The notes under the pieces are model-generated. The model did no database searches. It saw only the letters and a list, made by a program, of their open reading frames with translations, and was not told the DNA's origin. Below, one piece after another: positions 42,200 to 51,538 of a stretch of 64,000 bases of DNA. A program made the position numbers and the translations under genes. Within the stretch, counting starts at the first letter, position 1, and each line of letters begins with the position of its first letter. Source of the DNA: CBDANW01 sp965197825 (GTDB lineage: Bacteria; Acidobacteriota; Vicinamibacteria; Marinacidobacterales; DATDRI01); assembly GCA_965197825.1 (NCBI GenBank), contig CBDANW010000003.1:2294001-2358000 (forward strand), written 5' to 3'.

Positions 42200-43588
42200 A
42201 TGGCACGTCGCGTCAGGACAAAAAGCAGTCGTCAAGCAAGACGGAAAAAATTGGAGCACGAGCTCGACACGGTAAATCTAGATGCTGCAGGGATTGATAT
42301 TGGAGCGGAGTCAATCGTGGCGGCAGTCCCGAAGGGGCGCACTCCTGAGGGCGAACATGTCCGCACGTTTCAGAGCTTTGTATGCTCGCTGCGAGAGCTG
42401 GCCAATTGGCTGAAGGCGTGCGGCGTGTGCACGGTGGCGATGGAGTCGACCGGAGTTTATTGGATTCCACTGTACGAGTTGTTGGAAGACGAGGGATTTG
42501 AAGTCTATCTGGTCGATGCTCGCAAAGTGAAAAACGTATCTGGGCGCAAGTCAGACGTGTCGGATGCGGAGTGGCTGCAACAGCTGCATACATTCGGGCT
42601 ACTCCCAAAAACCTTTCGGCCGGAATCGGCGATTTGCGAGCTAAGGGCATACACCCGCCAACGAAGCTCGCTGGTGGAGTCAGCGGCTCGCCACATTCAG
42701 CATATGCACAAAGCGCTCAACCAAATGGGGCTCCAGCTACAACACGTCCTGCGCGACGTGACCGGAGTCACCGGCCTTGCGATCATCCGAGCGATCTTGA
42801 GAGGAGAGCGAGATCCTCGTGACCTAGCAAAACTGAGGCATGAACGTTGCCACAACGATGAGGCCACGATCGCGAAAGCCTTAGAAGGTAACTATCGGAG
42901 CGAGCATGTTTTCGCTCTTCAACAGTCGGTGGAGTTGTACGATTTCTATCAAGAGAAAATGGAAGACTGTGACAAGCGGATCGAGAGATGCCTGTCCAAA
43001 TTGGAGACCCGGCCTCAGGACGCTCGGCCTAAGCCGAAACCACGGACACGGCGAGCGCGTAGCGGCAACGGGCCGCGCTTTCCGCTCGCTGAGTCTCTAT
43101 TGGGACTCACGGGGGTGGACCTAACCAGGGTTCCCGGCTTAGGTAGCTATGCCGTTCTGCAGCTCGTAGGAGAAACCGGTTGCGACATGAGCCCGTGGAA
43201 AAGTGACAAGCACTTCACCTCATGGCTAGCTCTCGCACCGAATAATAAGGAGTCCGCTGGTCGAATCTTTCGCCGGGCCACCCCAATGAGCTCCAGTCGT
43301 GCTGCAAAACTCTTTCGCCTCGCCGCGTGCGCTGTCCGCAATACCCAAACCGCGCTCGGCGCTTTCTATCGACGAATCCGATCGCGACGAGGTGCTCCAA
43401 AGGCCATCACAGCTACCGCCCGTAAAATAGCGACCATCTACTTCCGCATGCTTGCGACTGGAGAGGAGTTCATTGAGCTCGGTCAGGACGCCTATGAAAG
43501 GCAATACCAGCAACGCCTCCTGAGTAATCTCCGACGCAAAGCTACCCGACTCGGCTTCAGCCTCGTTCCCGATCAATCCATATCATGA
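42200..43588 (+). CDS. IS110-family DEDD transposase, copy 2
   Basis: 462 residues, identical in translation to copy 1. ATG 42200 follows AAAGGAG. Catalytic positions as in copy 1: GIDIG Asp, AMESTG Glu, GRKSDVSDAE Asp residues, and a C-terminal Ser in ATPMSSSRAAK. Confidence 0.93.
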   Translation: MARRVRTKSSRQARRKKLEHELDTVNLDAAGIDIGAESIVAAVPKGRTPEGEHVRTFQSFVCSLRELANWLKACGVCTVAMESTGVYWIPLYELLEDEGFEVYLVDARKVKNVSGRKSDVSDAEWLQQLHTFGLLPKTFRPESAICELRAYTRQRSSLVESAARHIQHMHKALNQMGLQLQHVLRDVTGVTGLAIIRAILRGERDPRDLAKLRHERCHNDEATIAKALEGNYRSEHVFALQQSVELYDFYQEKMEDCDKRIERCLSKLETRPQDARPKPKPRTRRARSGNGPRFPLAESLLGLTGVDLTRVPGLGSYAVLQLVGETGCDMSPWKSDKHFTSWLALAPNNKESAGRIFRRATPMSSSRAAKLFRLAACAVRNTQTALGAFYRRIRSRRGAPKAITATARKIATIYFRMLATGEEFIELGQDAYERQYQQRLLSNLRRKATRLGFSLVPDQSIS

Positions 43589-43627
43589 AAAATGCCTTCG
43601 GCCGGGAGTGTCAGTCGAAAGTACCCC

Positions 43628-43750
43628 ATGGACTCATCTCCTCGGCTCCACGCCCGCGTGCGGCGTCTCACCGCGCGGCAGGCACGCACCCACGTGATCC
43701 TGGCCCGTGCCGGGCGGCCCTTCACGACGCAGATCCTCGCCGGCCCCTGA
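43628..43750 (+). CDS. short unknown ORF at the IS110 junction
   Basis: 40 residues (MDSSPRLHARVRRLTARQAR onwards), basic, with no recognised family. It begins 4 bp after the IS110 end and stops just before the R repeat. It may be a piece of a gene cut by IS110. Confidence 0.2.
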   Translation: MDSSPRLHARVRRLTARQARTHVILARAGRPFTTQILAGP

Positions 43751-43754
43751 TTGA

Positions 43755-45226
43755 GGCCGAATCCGAGACAAGTAAGGACATTAAGGAGGCCTAGGCGCAC
43801 CTGGACCAGAACGTGCTAGGCCAGCTACGCCACGGTAGCCCCGGCCTCGATTCTGGGCCTCTCGGGTGGCCTCTTTTCCGCCGCCCGCATGGCCCGGTCA
43901 GCGGCCCGCTCCCCTATTTGGTGCAAACGTGGCAACTCGTGAACGTGCATTAGACCAAGGGGGACCAACGAACGGATCATCTCTACCTTGGCGTCCAGCG
44001 CGAGTTCCCCGTAATCCTCGTGCCCGTCGTGTCCAAAAATACAAACGAACTCAATACTGGCGCGCCGGGCCATTTCGATCGTCATCGACCCGTGGCGAGC
44101 CCCAGATCTGAGGCGTGTCGGAGACGATGTCGGGGATTCGGGTTCCCCGTACGCGCAGGGAAAACACCATCCAGCAACGGGATGCCACGCTCCCGGACGG
44201 AGACCTGGATCCAGGCCCGGGCCGCACAAGGACCAGAACGTGCTAGGCCAGCTACGCCGCGGTAGCCCCGACCTCGATTTGAGAGCCCCTCGGGTGGCCT
44301 CTTTTCCGACGCTGCACGGCCCTGTCAGCGGCCCGCTCCCCCCTTTGGCGCAAACGTGGCACCCCCGAAAATCGAGATTAGAGACCAAAACCGATAATGA
44401 GGCCAGTTCAGCCCTTCTAGCGCTTCTCTGGTGCCACCTACCCCTGCAAAACCCCGCCAACCGCGCGAAAAATCTCACCCGTCTCTTCAGTGCCACAATT
44501 GGCCGGACTGTGTGGCGGATGGTGCAGTTCGGAGCTATCCGGTCTCGGCCAAAAGGTGTTTTTTCAGTTTATTCAGTATCCCCCCCCCTTTTTCGCCGCG
44601 CGGGTAGTGCGGCAATGTAGCGAATACTCAGAGAAGCCCCGGTGCCCACATCGTTCTATCTACTTCCTCTACAGTGATTTAACGGACGCCGTCACGTGCT
44701 GGCTCACGCACACCTCATCGACGGGTGGTCGTTCGAGCCGGAATCGAATTTGCTTCAATCAGCTTTTCTATACGGCAATTTCAACTTCCTTGACGCCTGA
44801 AAGAGGGCCGTGTCGTAAACCCTCCGGAGGAGGCTCAGGCCGTTACTCATTGTCGTAACAGGCTTTACGTCTCATCGGCGGACGTTTCGTCGACGGGAAC
44901 ACCTTTCCGGCTATCGCAGTCGGCAGGCTCGAGTGGGGGCGAGTGGAGCTTCCGATTCTTGGCTGGAAACGATCAGAAACAGAGCAAAACAGGCCCTTAG
45001 CGTGCAATTTGGGACGATTTGGGGGCTTATCGTGTCCATTTTTGCGCTTAATCGCGCAGACAATGAGAAGACGCTTAACCCTAGATCGCGTCTGAGGAGA
45101 AGGCGAATAGCGGAATTCGAATTGGTCAAACCTCGAATTCATCCAGCGGAGTTTTACGGAGGAAACGAAGATGACTCCGCAGACGGTCCAGTACAAGGAG
45201 CTATCCGAGTCTGGAAACCATGACAG
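43755..45226 (+). repeat. R repeat family, longest composite copy
   Basis: 43755..43935 repeats the start of R. A B tip and its inner part follow at 44025..44150, then an SGNH scrap (minus strand, 44165..44215). R then restarts at 44200 and runs to 45226. It is collinear with 14088..15030, and its last 200 bp with inverted 3036..3230. Stop codons are frequent in all frames. Confidence 0.75.
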
Positions 45227-45316
45227 GGAATTCGGGCCAGTTTGATTGGTGGAGGCCAGTGTCGGAGAGCAGCTTGCTGCTAACCGAGCCCATTCACGGA
45301 GTGAGCGCTTGCAGGC
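45227..45316. other. short unassigned gap
   Basis: 90 bp between R and the recombinase stop, with no recognisable feature. Confidence 0.3.
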
Positions 45317-46978
45317 TCACAGCGTTTTGACGAGCACTCGCTGTTTCTCCCAATCGTCGGGAAGCGGATGATGCAAGAGGTAGCTCGAGGTCAGCCCAAC
45401 GGGCTGGCGGCCTTCGACAATGGCGCGGACGATGTCGGGTGCCAGGAAGGCATAGCGGATTGCCTTGCGCACACGGTCCGTTGGGATGGCGTCTTCGGTG
45501 GCAATCTCCTCATAGGTTTTGCCTGCTTTGATTCGGTCGAGCCAGGAGAAGGCGTTGGCGATATTGCGCAGGAGTGTGCGGTCGACGGATTTCGTGGGGT
45601 TGCCCAGAACGAGCTTGGTCTCGACGCCGCGTCGACGCAAGCGGAACGGTGCGAGGATGCGGAGTGCATCCTCGCGAATGCGGTCAGGTCCCATAGAGAG
45701 GCAAGCAGCGAACGCATTGCGGTCGAGGAGGATAGACACAGAGCCGGGGCTGATATCGACCCGCCGGATAAGACGGAGCAGGGGGACTGCCGAGGCACTA
45801 TCATCATTACTACCGGAACACAGCCCGTCTAAAAAGCGACGCACCGAGGCGAGCTCTTGCATCGTCGGAGTATGGGTCAGCGAGGCCGGGAAGGTCGATG
45901 CCCCCATATGCTGTTGGACGAGATGCACGACGGTCTGTTCCAGCATGGGTGCGGGCAGCCGCCAGCCGGAGAGGTCCTTTTGGCCACTGTGCTGGATGAG
46001 GCGCCGGGAGACGTAGTAGCGGAGCCGTTGCCCGTTTTTCTTTTTGGTGTGGCTCGGCGTCAGCCGGTCCCCGGTCTCGTCGAAGAGCTTGCCTACCAGT
46101 GGGGAAGGGGCTGCACGGCCCTTCGTCGTGCGTCTCCTTGGTTTGGCAGCCCCTGCCTGCAGCTGCGCCTGGACCGCGTCCCAGAGCTCCGGAGCAATGA
46201 TCGATGGATGCTGGCCCTCGTAGACACGCCTCTGGTGCCGGATGCGGCCGGCGTAGAGAGGACTGGTCAGCAGGCAGTGGAGGTGTCCGCGACGGAACGG
46301 CAGCCCGCCTGTCCGGGTTCCATCCGCGGCGAAGCGTCGCTTGGTGCGCAGTCCCAGATGGTCCGCCTCGGCCTTCACCTGCCGGAGCGTTCCGTGCTTC
46401 CGGTACAGCGCATAGAGCGTCCGGACCGTTTCGGCCTCAGCCTCGTTGATGCGCAACGTGCGCTCGTCCTTCTCATAGCCGAGCGGTACGCGGCCGCCCA
46501 TCCATAGTCCCTTGCGCTTGGAGGCAGCGACCTTATCGCGGATCCGCTCGGCCGTGACCTCGCGTTCGAATTGTGCGAAGGACAGCAGCATATGCAGCGT
46601 CAGTCGTCCCATGCTGGTCGCGGTGTTGAAGGACTGGGTCACCGAGACGAAAACCGCGCCGGCCGCCTCGAGCCGTTCGACGAGCTTCGCAAAGTCGGAG
46701 AGGGAACGGGTCAGCCGGTCGACCTTGTAGACCACGATCTGCTCGACGAGACCGGCATCGATGTCGGCGAGCAAGCGCTGCAGGCCCGGGCGCTCCAGGG
46801 TTCCTCCCGAGATCCCCGCGTCCTCGTAGACGGTTGGCAGCAGCACCCAGCCCTCCGCCTTGTGGCTCGCGACATACGCGGCGCAGGCCTCTCGCTGCGC
46901 ATCGAGGGAGTTGAACTCCTGCTCGAGACCCTCTTCCGCGCTCTTTCGCGTATAGATGGCACAGCGGATTTTCTTCAT
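45317..46978 (-). CDS. large serine recombinase, intact
   Basis: 553 residues. N-terminal resolvase domain: IRCAIYTRKSAEEGLEQEFN (catalytic Ser in RKS or the NSLDAQ region), YEDAGISGGTLERPGLQRLL, VVYKVDRLTRSLSDFAKLVE and FAQFEREVTAERIRDKVAAS. The recombinase domain follows (GGRVPLGYEKDERTLRINEA, LTSPLYAGRIRHQRRVYEGQ). The C-terminal 250 residues include PLVGKLFDETGDRLTPSHTK, YYVSRRLIQHS and FSWLDRIKAGKTYEEIATED. Such enzymes integrate and excise phage-like or genomic-island DNA at att sites. DUF2924 lies directly upstream but is deleted internally in this copy. No attL/attR pair was identified. Confidence 0.92.
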   Translation of the reverse strand: MKKIRCAIYTRKSAEEGLEQEFNSLDAQREACAAYVASHKAEGWVLLPTVYEDAGISGGTLERPGLQRLLADIDAGLVEQIVVYKVDRLTRSLSDFAKLVERLEAAGAVFVSVTQSFNTATSMGRLTLHMLLSFAQFEREVTAERIRDKVAASKRKGLWMGGRVPLGYEKDERTLRINEAEAETVRTLYALYRKHGTLRQVKAEADHLGLRTKRRFAADGTRTGGLPFRRGHLHCLLTSPLYAGRIRHQRRVYEGQHPSIIAPELWDAVQAQLQAGAAKPRRRTTKGRAAPSPLVGKLFDETGDRLTPSHTKKKNGQRLRYYVSRRLIQHSGQKDLSGWRLPAPMLEQTVVHLVQQHMGASTFPASLTHTPTMQELASVRRFLDGLCSGSNDDSASAVPLLRLIRRVDISPGSVSILLDRNAFAACLSMGPDRIREDALRILAPFRLRRRGVETKLVLGNPTKSVDRTLLRNIANAFSWLDRIKAGKTYEEIATEDAIPTDRVRKAIRYAFLAPDIVRAIVEGRQPVGLTSSYLLHHPLPDDWEKQRVLVKTL

Positions 46979-46979
46979 G

Positions 46980-47247
46980 TTAGGCCTTGCGCTTGGGCGT
47001 CAGACCGAAAAAGCGTGGTCCAGACCAGTGGGTGCCGGTGATTCGCTTTGTGATGGCGGTGAGGGACGGATAGGTTTTGCCATCGAACCGATAGCCGTTG
47101 TCGAGTATCTCGACTTGGTAGGTCCGGCCATTCCACTCACGGACGAGATGGGTGCCGGGAGAAACGGACCCTGCGGGAGCGCCGGAAGCTGGCGAAGTCC
47201 AAACCGTCCAAAACGACGTTCCGGCCAACCCCTGTATCCTGCGGCAT
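46980..47247 (-). pseudogene. DUF2924 gene with internal deletion
   Basis: The start MPQDTGVGRNVVLDGLDFAS and the C-terminal half LVREWNGRTYQVEILDNGYR are present. The central part found at 22985..23145 is missing, with CGGCG/CGCTCC microhomology at the junction. The deletion is out of frame. Confidence 0.88.
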
Positions 47248-47462
47248 CACCGAACGTTCGCTCTTCTGCTCGATAAAGTCCAGTCTAATGAGGGACTTCC
47301 GGGTGCGAAGTCCGCTGCCCGTAGCTTGCCCCGCAGCCGATTTGAGCCAGCCGTGCGCACCCCCGGTGAGTCTGTCGCTCGCCACCCGCAGCCCAGGGGT
47401 CGGAAGCCAGCCCTGCGGCGCGAAATACCCTGGATTCTGCGCGGATTCCAAGGGCGTCTAAG
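47248..47462 (-). repeat. recombinase-module leader, inverted copy
   Basis: Matches 22690..22907. It ends at an A tip. Confidence 0.8.
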
Positions 47463-47512
47463 CTGCTGATTTGTGGTCTATTTCTAAAGGGCCGAGTTTT
47501 GGCACAGGACGC
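47389..47512. repeat. direct repeat unit 1 (module leader end plus A tip)
   Basis: About 124 bp, repeated exactly 300 bp downstream at 47689..47812. It consists of the outer end of the module leader and an A tip (GGGCCGAGTTTTGGCACAGG). Confidence 0.85.
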
Positions 47513-47648
47513 GGGGTTTTCGGACATCCACGTGCTCTGGGAAGGCACCGACCGCAATACCGGGGAAGGCAACGGGGTATTCAGGAGAGTCGAGCGTGGC
47601 GGCGACGAGGAGGCCTGGATTGCCTACGTCATCGGTCAGAAGCGGTAA
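47513..47648 (+). pseudogene. C-terminal fragment of an unknown protein
   Basis: The translation GFSDIHVLWEGTDRNTGEGN, GVFRRVERGGDEEAWIAYVI and GQKR ends in TAA 47646..47648. The upstream part is replaced by the A tip. The family is not recognised. Confidence 0.4.
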
Positions 47649-47688
47649 CTCACTTGCAGTAGAGTGTGCCTTCTATTTATTCATCCGC

Positions 47689-47812
47689 CAGCCCATGGGT
47701 CGGAAGTCAGCCCTGCGTCGCGAAATACCCTGGATTCTGCGCGGATTCCAAGGGCGTCTAAGCTGCTGATTTGTGGTCTATTTCTAAAGGGCCGAGTTTT
47801 GGCACAGGACGG
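47689..47812. repeat. direct repeat unit 2 (module leader end plus A tip)
   Basis: Second copy of 47389..47512, preceded by an F tip (TGCCTTCTATTTATTCATCC at 47667). Confidence 0.85.
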
Positions 47813-47898
47813 GGAATTGAGATGGGCGAACAGGGAGATGTTACGAGCAGAACGTGAGCGTTCCATTCGAGCACACGAATGGCTTTCTGCCCCACCGG

Positions 47899-48582
47899 TC
47901 AAAAGAGTCCCATCTCCGACCTGGGAGCAAGAATATCCGGGTCGTCGTTCCGAACGCTGTTCACTCTGGTGCTAACGGTACGCTTCTCATAAGGGCCGCC
48001 ATAGGGTTCACGCACCAAGTCGAGTAGTCTTGGCACCGGCGACGTTGGGTCGAGCCAGTCGTCGAAACGGTCTGGAGCGATGATGGCGGGCTGTCGATGG
48101 TGAATGTCGGCAAGCTCTGGAGAGGCCGTCGTCGTGATGATGGTGAAGGATTCGAGGGAGTTGTTGCCCTTGCCCCAGTGCTCCCACAGAGCGGCAAACG
48201 AAAGCGGCAATCCGCCCTCAAGCGCCAAGAAGTAAGGCTGCTTGCCGTACCCGGTCCGTTTCCACTCGAACCACCCATCGGCCGGCACCAGGCACCGACG
48301 CGAACGGAAGGCGGCGCTGAATGACGGCTTCGTGTGGATGGTCTCCGTCCGGGCATTGATGAGGCGGATGCCTCTGACGTCTCGTGCCCAAGACGGCACC
48401 AATCCCCAGCGGAGCTGAACCATGGTGCGGTTGCCGTTGCCATCCAGCCTGCACGCGGCGAATTCTTGCCCCGGTGCACCATTGTAGCGAGGCTGCAGAT
48501 TCAGCGGGACCGTCGGTGCCGTCAGGTTGTAGAGGTCGTGAATCTGATACCAGGTCAGCTTCTGTGTGAAACGGCCACACAT
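47899..48582 (-). CDS. SRAP (YedK/HMCES-type) protein
   Basis: 227 residues. SRAP proteins form a covalent thiazolidine cross-link with abasic sites in single-stranded DNA through Cys2. MCGRFTQ gives the catalytic Cys directly after Met1. Other family residues are RYNGAPGQEFAACR (Asn), WGLVPSWARD, INARTETI, RCLVPADGWFEWKRTG (Glu) and IHHRQPAIIAPDRFDDWLD (His; the usual RMP is RQP here). It ends VSTRVNSVRNDDPD plus a short tail. Complete and of normal length. An AT-rich stretch with ATT repeats at 48625..48660 lies upstream and could hold the promoter. No SOS box was recognised. Confidence 0.9.
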   Translation of the reverse strand: MCGRFTQKLTWYQIHDLYNLTAPTVPLNLQPRYNGAPGQEFAACRLDGNGNRTMVQLRWGLVPSWARDVRGIRLINARTETIHTKPSFSAAFRSRRCLVPADGWFEWKRTGYGKQPYFLALEGGLPLSFAALWEHWGKGNNSLESFTIITTTASPELADIHHRQPAIIAPDRFDDWLDPTSPVPRLLDLVREPYGGPYEKRTVSTRVNSVRNDDPDILAPRSEMGLF

Positions 48583-48825
48583 AGTTAGAATGCTCTCCGC
48601 GTTCTCCGGTTCGACTAGGCGTGACAGCTCGGTAACATCATCATTATTATTATCAATGTTAATTGATAGAATAAACTCCTACCTTTGACCTGAACACGAG
48701 GTCGGGGCCAACAAGGGGCGACAAAGAGAAGTGGATGACTCAAGTACCGGACCTAGCCTGCAAAGACTTGGCATCGTCTTGTTGATCCACGCCAGTTGGA
48801 AGTATCTTCTCGCTTGGGTCGTTGC

Positions 48826-50028
48826 ATGAAAGACAAGGACGACGCTCTCCCCGCGTGCCGACGGAAGGTGTTCGCCGCCGTCACCGTCGCCCTGGGTGCC
48901 TTTCTGAGCCTGGCTGTTCTGGAGGGCGGTGCCCACGCCTTCCTTGCTTGGCGCGCCCGCGAAGCGCAGCAACCGACGGAGCGGCTCGACCTGCTCCGGC
49001 CGAACCCGCATGGTACCGGCTCCTACCGCCTGAAGCCAAATCTCAACCTCACCGCGAGGGTGGGCGGACGCAAGGTGCAGATCCGCACCAATAACCACGG
49101 CATGCCCTGGCGCGAGGTCTCACTTGAGCGCCGTGATGGGCGTCGCCGCATCGCCTTCTTGGGTGATTCCTTCACCTTTGGCTGCTGGGCTGACTCCTGG
49201 GAACAGGCCTTCCCAGGAGTCTTCGAGACCTCCGTCTCCCGCCAACGATTTGAGGTGATGAGCTTCGGCGTGGGCGGCTATGGCCTCGCCGATGTGGAGC
49301 TACTACTTCACGAAGAGGTGGTGCGCTTCGGGGTCGACTATGTTGTGATCTCGCTTTTCAACGGGAACGACTTGCGGGACACCTGGCTGGGAATAAACAA
49401 GGAGCGGCTGGTCGATGGAACCGCCGAGTTGGATGATGCTGTGGTGCGTGCCCGCGTGCCCGCATCGGAGCTTGATGAGGACGACACAATCACCAAGCCG
49501 TGTCCTACAGGTCCCGGGCGCCGCCTGCTAGAGCGCTCGGCTGCCTTCTCTCTTGCTGCGCCGCTTTTCGGTTGGGAGAATCGGTGCGTCGACTTCGCCG
49601 TGAACCACAATTTCACCATGTATTCCTACTGGTCGCAGTACCCCTATCCTCCGGCTGCATTAGCGGCTCGGAACCTCACCCTGGAGACCCTGGCTCGCAT
49701 CGAGGCGTTCCTGCTCAAGCGAGGTGCACGTCTGGCTGTTGCGACGATCCCGACCCGACAGCAGGTTCACGCTCGGCACGCCTCTGGACCCGGCTACGAC
49801 ATCGCCTTCCCGCAAGCCTGGATCCAGGTCTTCGCCCGGGAGCGTGGCATCCCCTTCCTAAACTTACTACCGCCGCTGCGTGAGCACGCCCGCGGAGGTG
49901 GCAAGCACCTCTACTTAACTGGGGACACCCACCTCAACAACCGCGGGCACGAACTAGTGGGGAGGTTGATGGCAGATTGGTTCCGCTGCTGCGTCAATAA
50001 CCAGCCTCGCCCCCGTCGTGTCCAATAA
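48826..50028 (+). CDS. SGNH/GDSL-hydrolase-like protein, C-terminus altered by element B
   Basis: About 400 residues from ATG 48826; the upstream in-frame TTG is less likely. One N-terminal membrane anchor (VFAAVTVALGAFLSLAVLEG) faces the domain to the periplasm. SGNH blocks: IAFLGDSFTFGCW (nucleophile Ser), FGVGGYGLADVELLL (Gly), SLFNGNDLRD (Asn) and LTGDTHLNNRGHELVGRLMA (Asp/His pair). Such anchored SGNH proteins resemble AlgX/O-acetyl-esterase-like enzymes of exopolysaccharides. The last residues PRPRRVQ and the stop come from a B tip that starts at about 50012, so the native tail is lost. The catalytic part is complete. Scraps of a paralogue occur at 3479 and 44165. Confidence 0.75.
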   Translation: MKDKDDALPACRRKVFAAVTVALGAFLSLAVLEGGAHAFLAWRAREAQQPTERLDLLRPNPHGTGSYRLKPNLNLTARVGGRKVQIRTNNHGMPWREVSLERRDGRRRIAFLGDSFTFGCWADSWEQAFPGVFETSVSRQRFEVMSFGVGGYGLADVELLLHEEVVRFGVDYVVISLFNGNDLRDTWLGINKERLVDGTAELDDAVVRARVPASELDEDDTITKPCPTGPGRRLLERSAAFSLAAPLFGWENRCVDFAVNHNFTMYSYWSQYPYPPAALAARNLTLETLARIEAFLLKRGARLAVATIPTRQQVHARHASGPGYDIAFPQAWIQVFARERGIPFLNLLPPLREHARGGGKHLYLTGDTHLNNRGHELVGRLMADWFRCCVNNQPRPRRVQ

Positions 50029-50190
50029 TACAAACGAACTCAAGACCCCGCGCGTCGGGGTGTTTCGGATTAGAGTTGCCTACGCTTGGTTCGCCAATGG
50101 GAGCTAGATCCTCAGTCATGAGGACGCCGCTCCAGCCCTTGACACTGTTGGTGGTTGCCATCGCTGGTTGGGTCCAGCGTGACCAACAGG
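50012..50190 (+). mobile_element. element B fragment (left end)
   Basis: GTCGTGTCCAATAATACAAA through the inner GTTGGTGGTTGCCATCGCTG, coding LVVAIAGWVQRDQQ. It stops at an IS5 end fragment. Confidence 0.75.
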
Positions 50191-50221
50191 CTGCCTTGGT
50201 GCACAACTCCGATAGAGGTCG
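50191..50221 (-). mobile_element. IS5 end fragment
   Basis: TGCCTTGGTGCACAACTCCG, the IS5 left tip alone, between element B and IS3-a. Confidence 0.8.
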
Positions 50222-50251
50222 TGAACCGCCCCGGGTTTTCCGGAGACTGTT

Positions 50252-51169
50252 TTAGTTGAGTCTCGCCATCTCTAGCGAGCCTTCCTGCGAGCGATAGTAG
50301 TTCATCTCGTACTCGACGGGGGAGACATTTCCGATCGGCTCCAAGAGTCGTTGCGTGTTGTACCAATGGACCCACTCGAGGGTGGCGAACTCAACGTCCT
50401 CAGGACCACGCCAGGGCCCGCGTCGACGGATCACCTCGGTCTTGTAGAGGCCGATGATGGATTCAGCCAAAGCGTTATCGTAAGAGTCGCCTCGGCTGCC
50501 GACGGACGGCTCAATACCCGCCTCGGCGAGCCGCTCGGTGTAACGGGTCGAGACGTACTGCACGCCGCGATCGCTGTGATGCACCAATGGATCTTCTGGG
50601 TTTAGTCGGCGCTCGAGCAGCGCCTGCTCCAACGCATCGAGAGCGATGCCGGCAGTCAACGATGTCGTCGCTCGCCAACCGACGATGAGTCGAGCGAAGA
50701 CGTCGATGACGAAGGCGACATACACGAAGCCGCGCCACGTGGCAATGTAGGTCAGGTCCGAGACCCAGAGCTCGTTCGGGCGTGTGGCGTTGAAGTCGCG
50801 CTCCACGAGGTCCATCGGGCGAGCACCGCTCGAATCCGGCTTCGTCGTCTTGAATCGACGTCCACGAACCGCGCCCTGGAGGCCCATTTCACGCATCAGA
50901 CGGGCCACCGTGCATCGAGCCACGTCGCGGCCCTCACGGCACAGCTGACGCCAGACCTTGCGCACGCCATACACGTCAAAGTTCTCTTGCCGTACACGAC
51001 GAATCTCGCCGCGGAGTTGGACGTCGCGCTTCGCTCTCGCTGGCTGGCGGCTTGGGTCCTTCTCTCTCGCTTTCTGCTCGTAATAGGTCGACGGGGCGAT
51101 CGGGAGCATCCGGCAGATCGGCTCGACCCCGTAACTCTCACGGTTCGCGTCCACGAACAACACATTCAC
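50252..51169 (-). CDS. IS3-a OrfB transposase, intact
   Basis: 305 residues. HTH_21-type N-terminus (MLPIAPSTYYEQKAREKD), NFDVYGVRKVWRQLCREGRD, then the rve core: ELWVSDLTYIATWRGFVYVA (Asp), LVHHSDRGVQYVSTRYTERL (Asp) and DSYDNALAESIIGLYKTEVI (Glu). The C-terminus WVHWYNTQRLLEPIGNVSPV is typical. Its ATG overlaps the OrfA stop by 4 nt. Confidence 0.95.
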   Translation of the reverse strand: MNVLFVDANRESYGVEPICRMLPIAPSTYYEQKAREKDPSRQPARAKRDVQLRGEIRRVRQENFDVYGVRKVWRQLCREGRDVARCTVARLMREMGLQGAVRGRRFKTTKPDSSGARPMDLVERDFNATRPNELWVSDLTYIATWRGFVYVAFVIDVFARLIVGWRATTSLTAGIALDALEQALLERRLNPEDPLVHHSDRGVQYVSTRYTERLAEAGIEPSVGSRGDSYDNALAESIIGLYKTEVIRRRGPWRGPEDVEFATLEWVHWYNTQRLLEPIGNVSPVEYEMNYYRSQEGSLEMARLN

Positions 51170-51486
51170 TTCGGTCGGCGGTCGAGACCAGCCTGGGCGA
51201 AAAACGCCGACGCCTTGCGAAGGATCTCGTTCGCCCGCTTTAGCTCACGGTTCTCTCGCTCAAGCTCCTTCAGCCGCTGACGCTCGTCCGTCGTCAGTCC
51301 CGCTCGTTTCCCAGCATCACGCTCTGCTCGCCGCACCCACGTGCGTAGCGTTTCCCGCGTACAGTCAATCTTCGACGCAATCGATGAGATCGCTGACCAC
51401 TGAGATTCGTGCTGAGCCTGCTGGTCGAAAACCATCCGCACTGCGCGCTCTTTTACCTCCGGTGAATACCTGCTTCGTCTTGTCAT
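51166..51486 (-). CDS. IS3-a OrfA, copy 3
   Basis: 106 residues with the HTH region CTRETLRTWVRRAERDAGKR and the C-terminal zipper ELERENRELKRANEILRKAS. It pairs with the downstream OrfB. Confidence 0.94.
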   Translation of the reverse strand: MTRRSRYSPEVKERAVRMVFDQQAQHESQWSAISSIASKIDCTRETLRTWVRRAERDAGKRAGLTTDERQRLKELERENRELKRANEILRKASAFFAQAGLDRRPK

Positions 51487-51538
51487 GACTCCATCCTCTC
51501 AAGAGTTAGAGTCTCCGGGAAACCCGGGGCGGTTCACA

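Larger units (their letters stand above)
41941..43624 (+). mobile_element. IS110-family element, copy 2
   Basis: 1684 bp, apparently identical to copy 1 and in opposite orientation about 10 kb away. Flanks differ completely from those of copy 1, which fixes the ends at AATTTGACAGC and GAAAGTAC. Confidence 0.92.
50222..51535 (-). mobile_element. IS3-a copy 3, intact
   Basis: 1314 bp with ends TGAACCGCCCCGGG and GGGGCGGTTCA, both ORFs open. This copy is the reference for the family. Confidence 0.94.
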
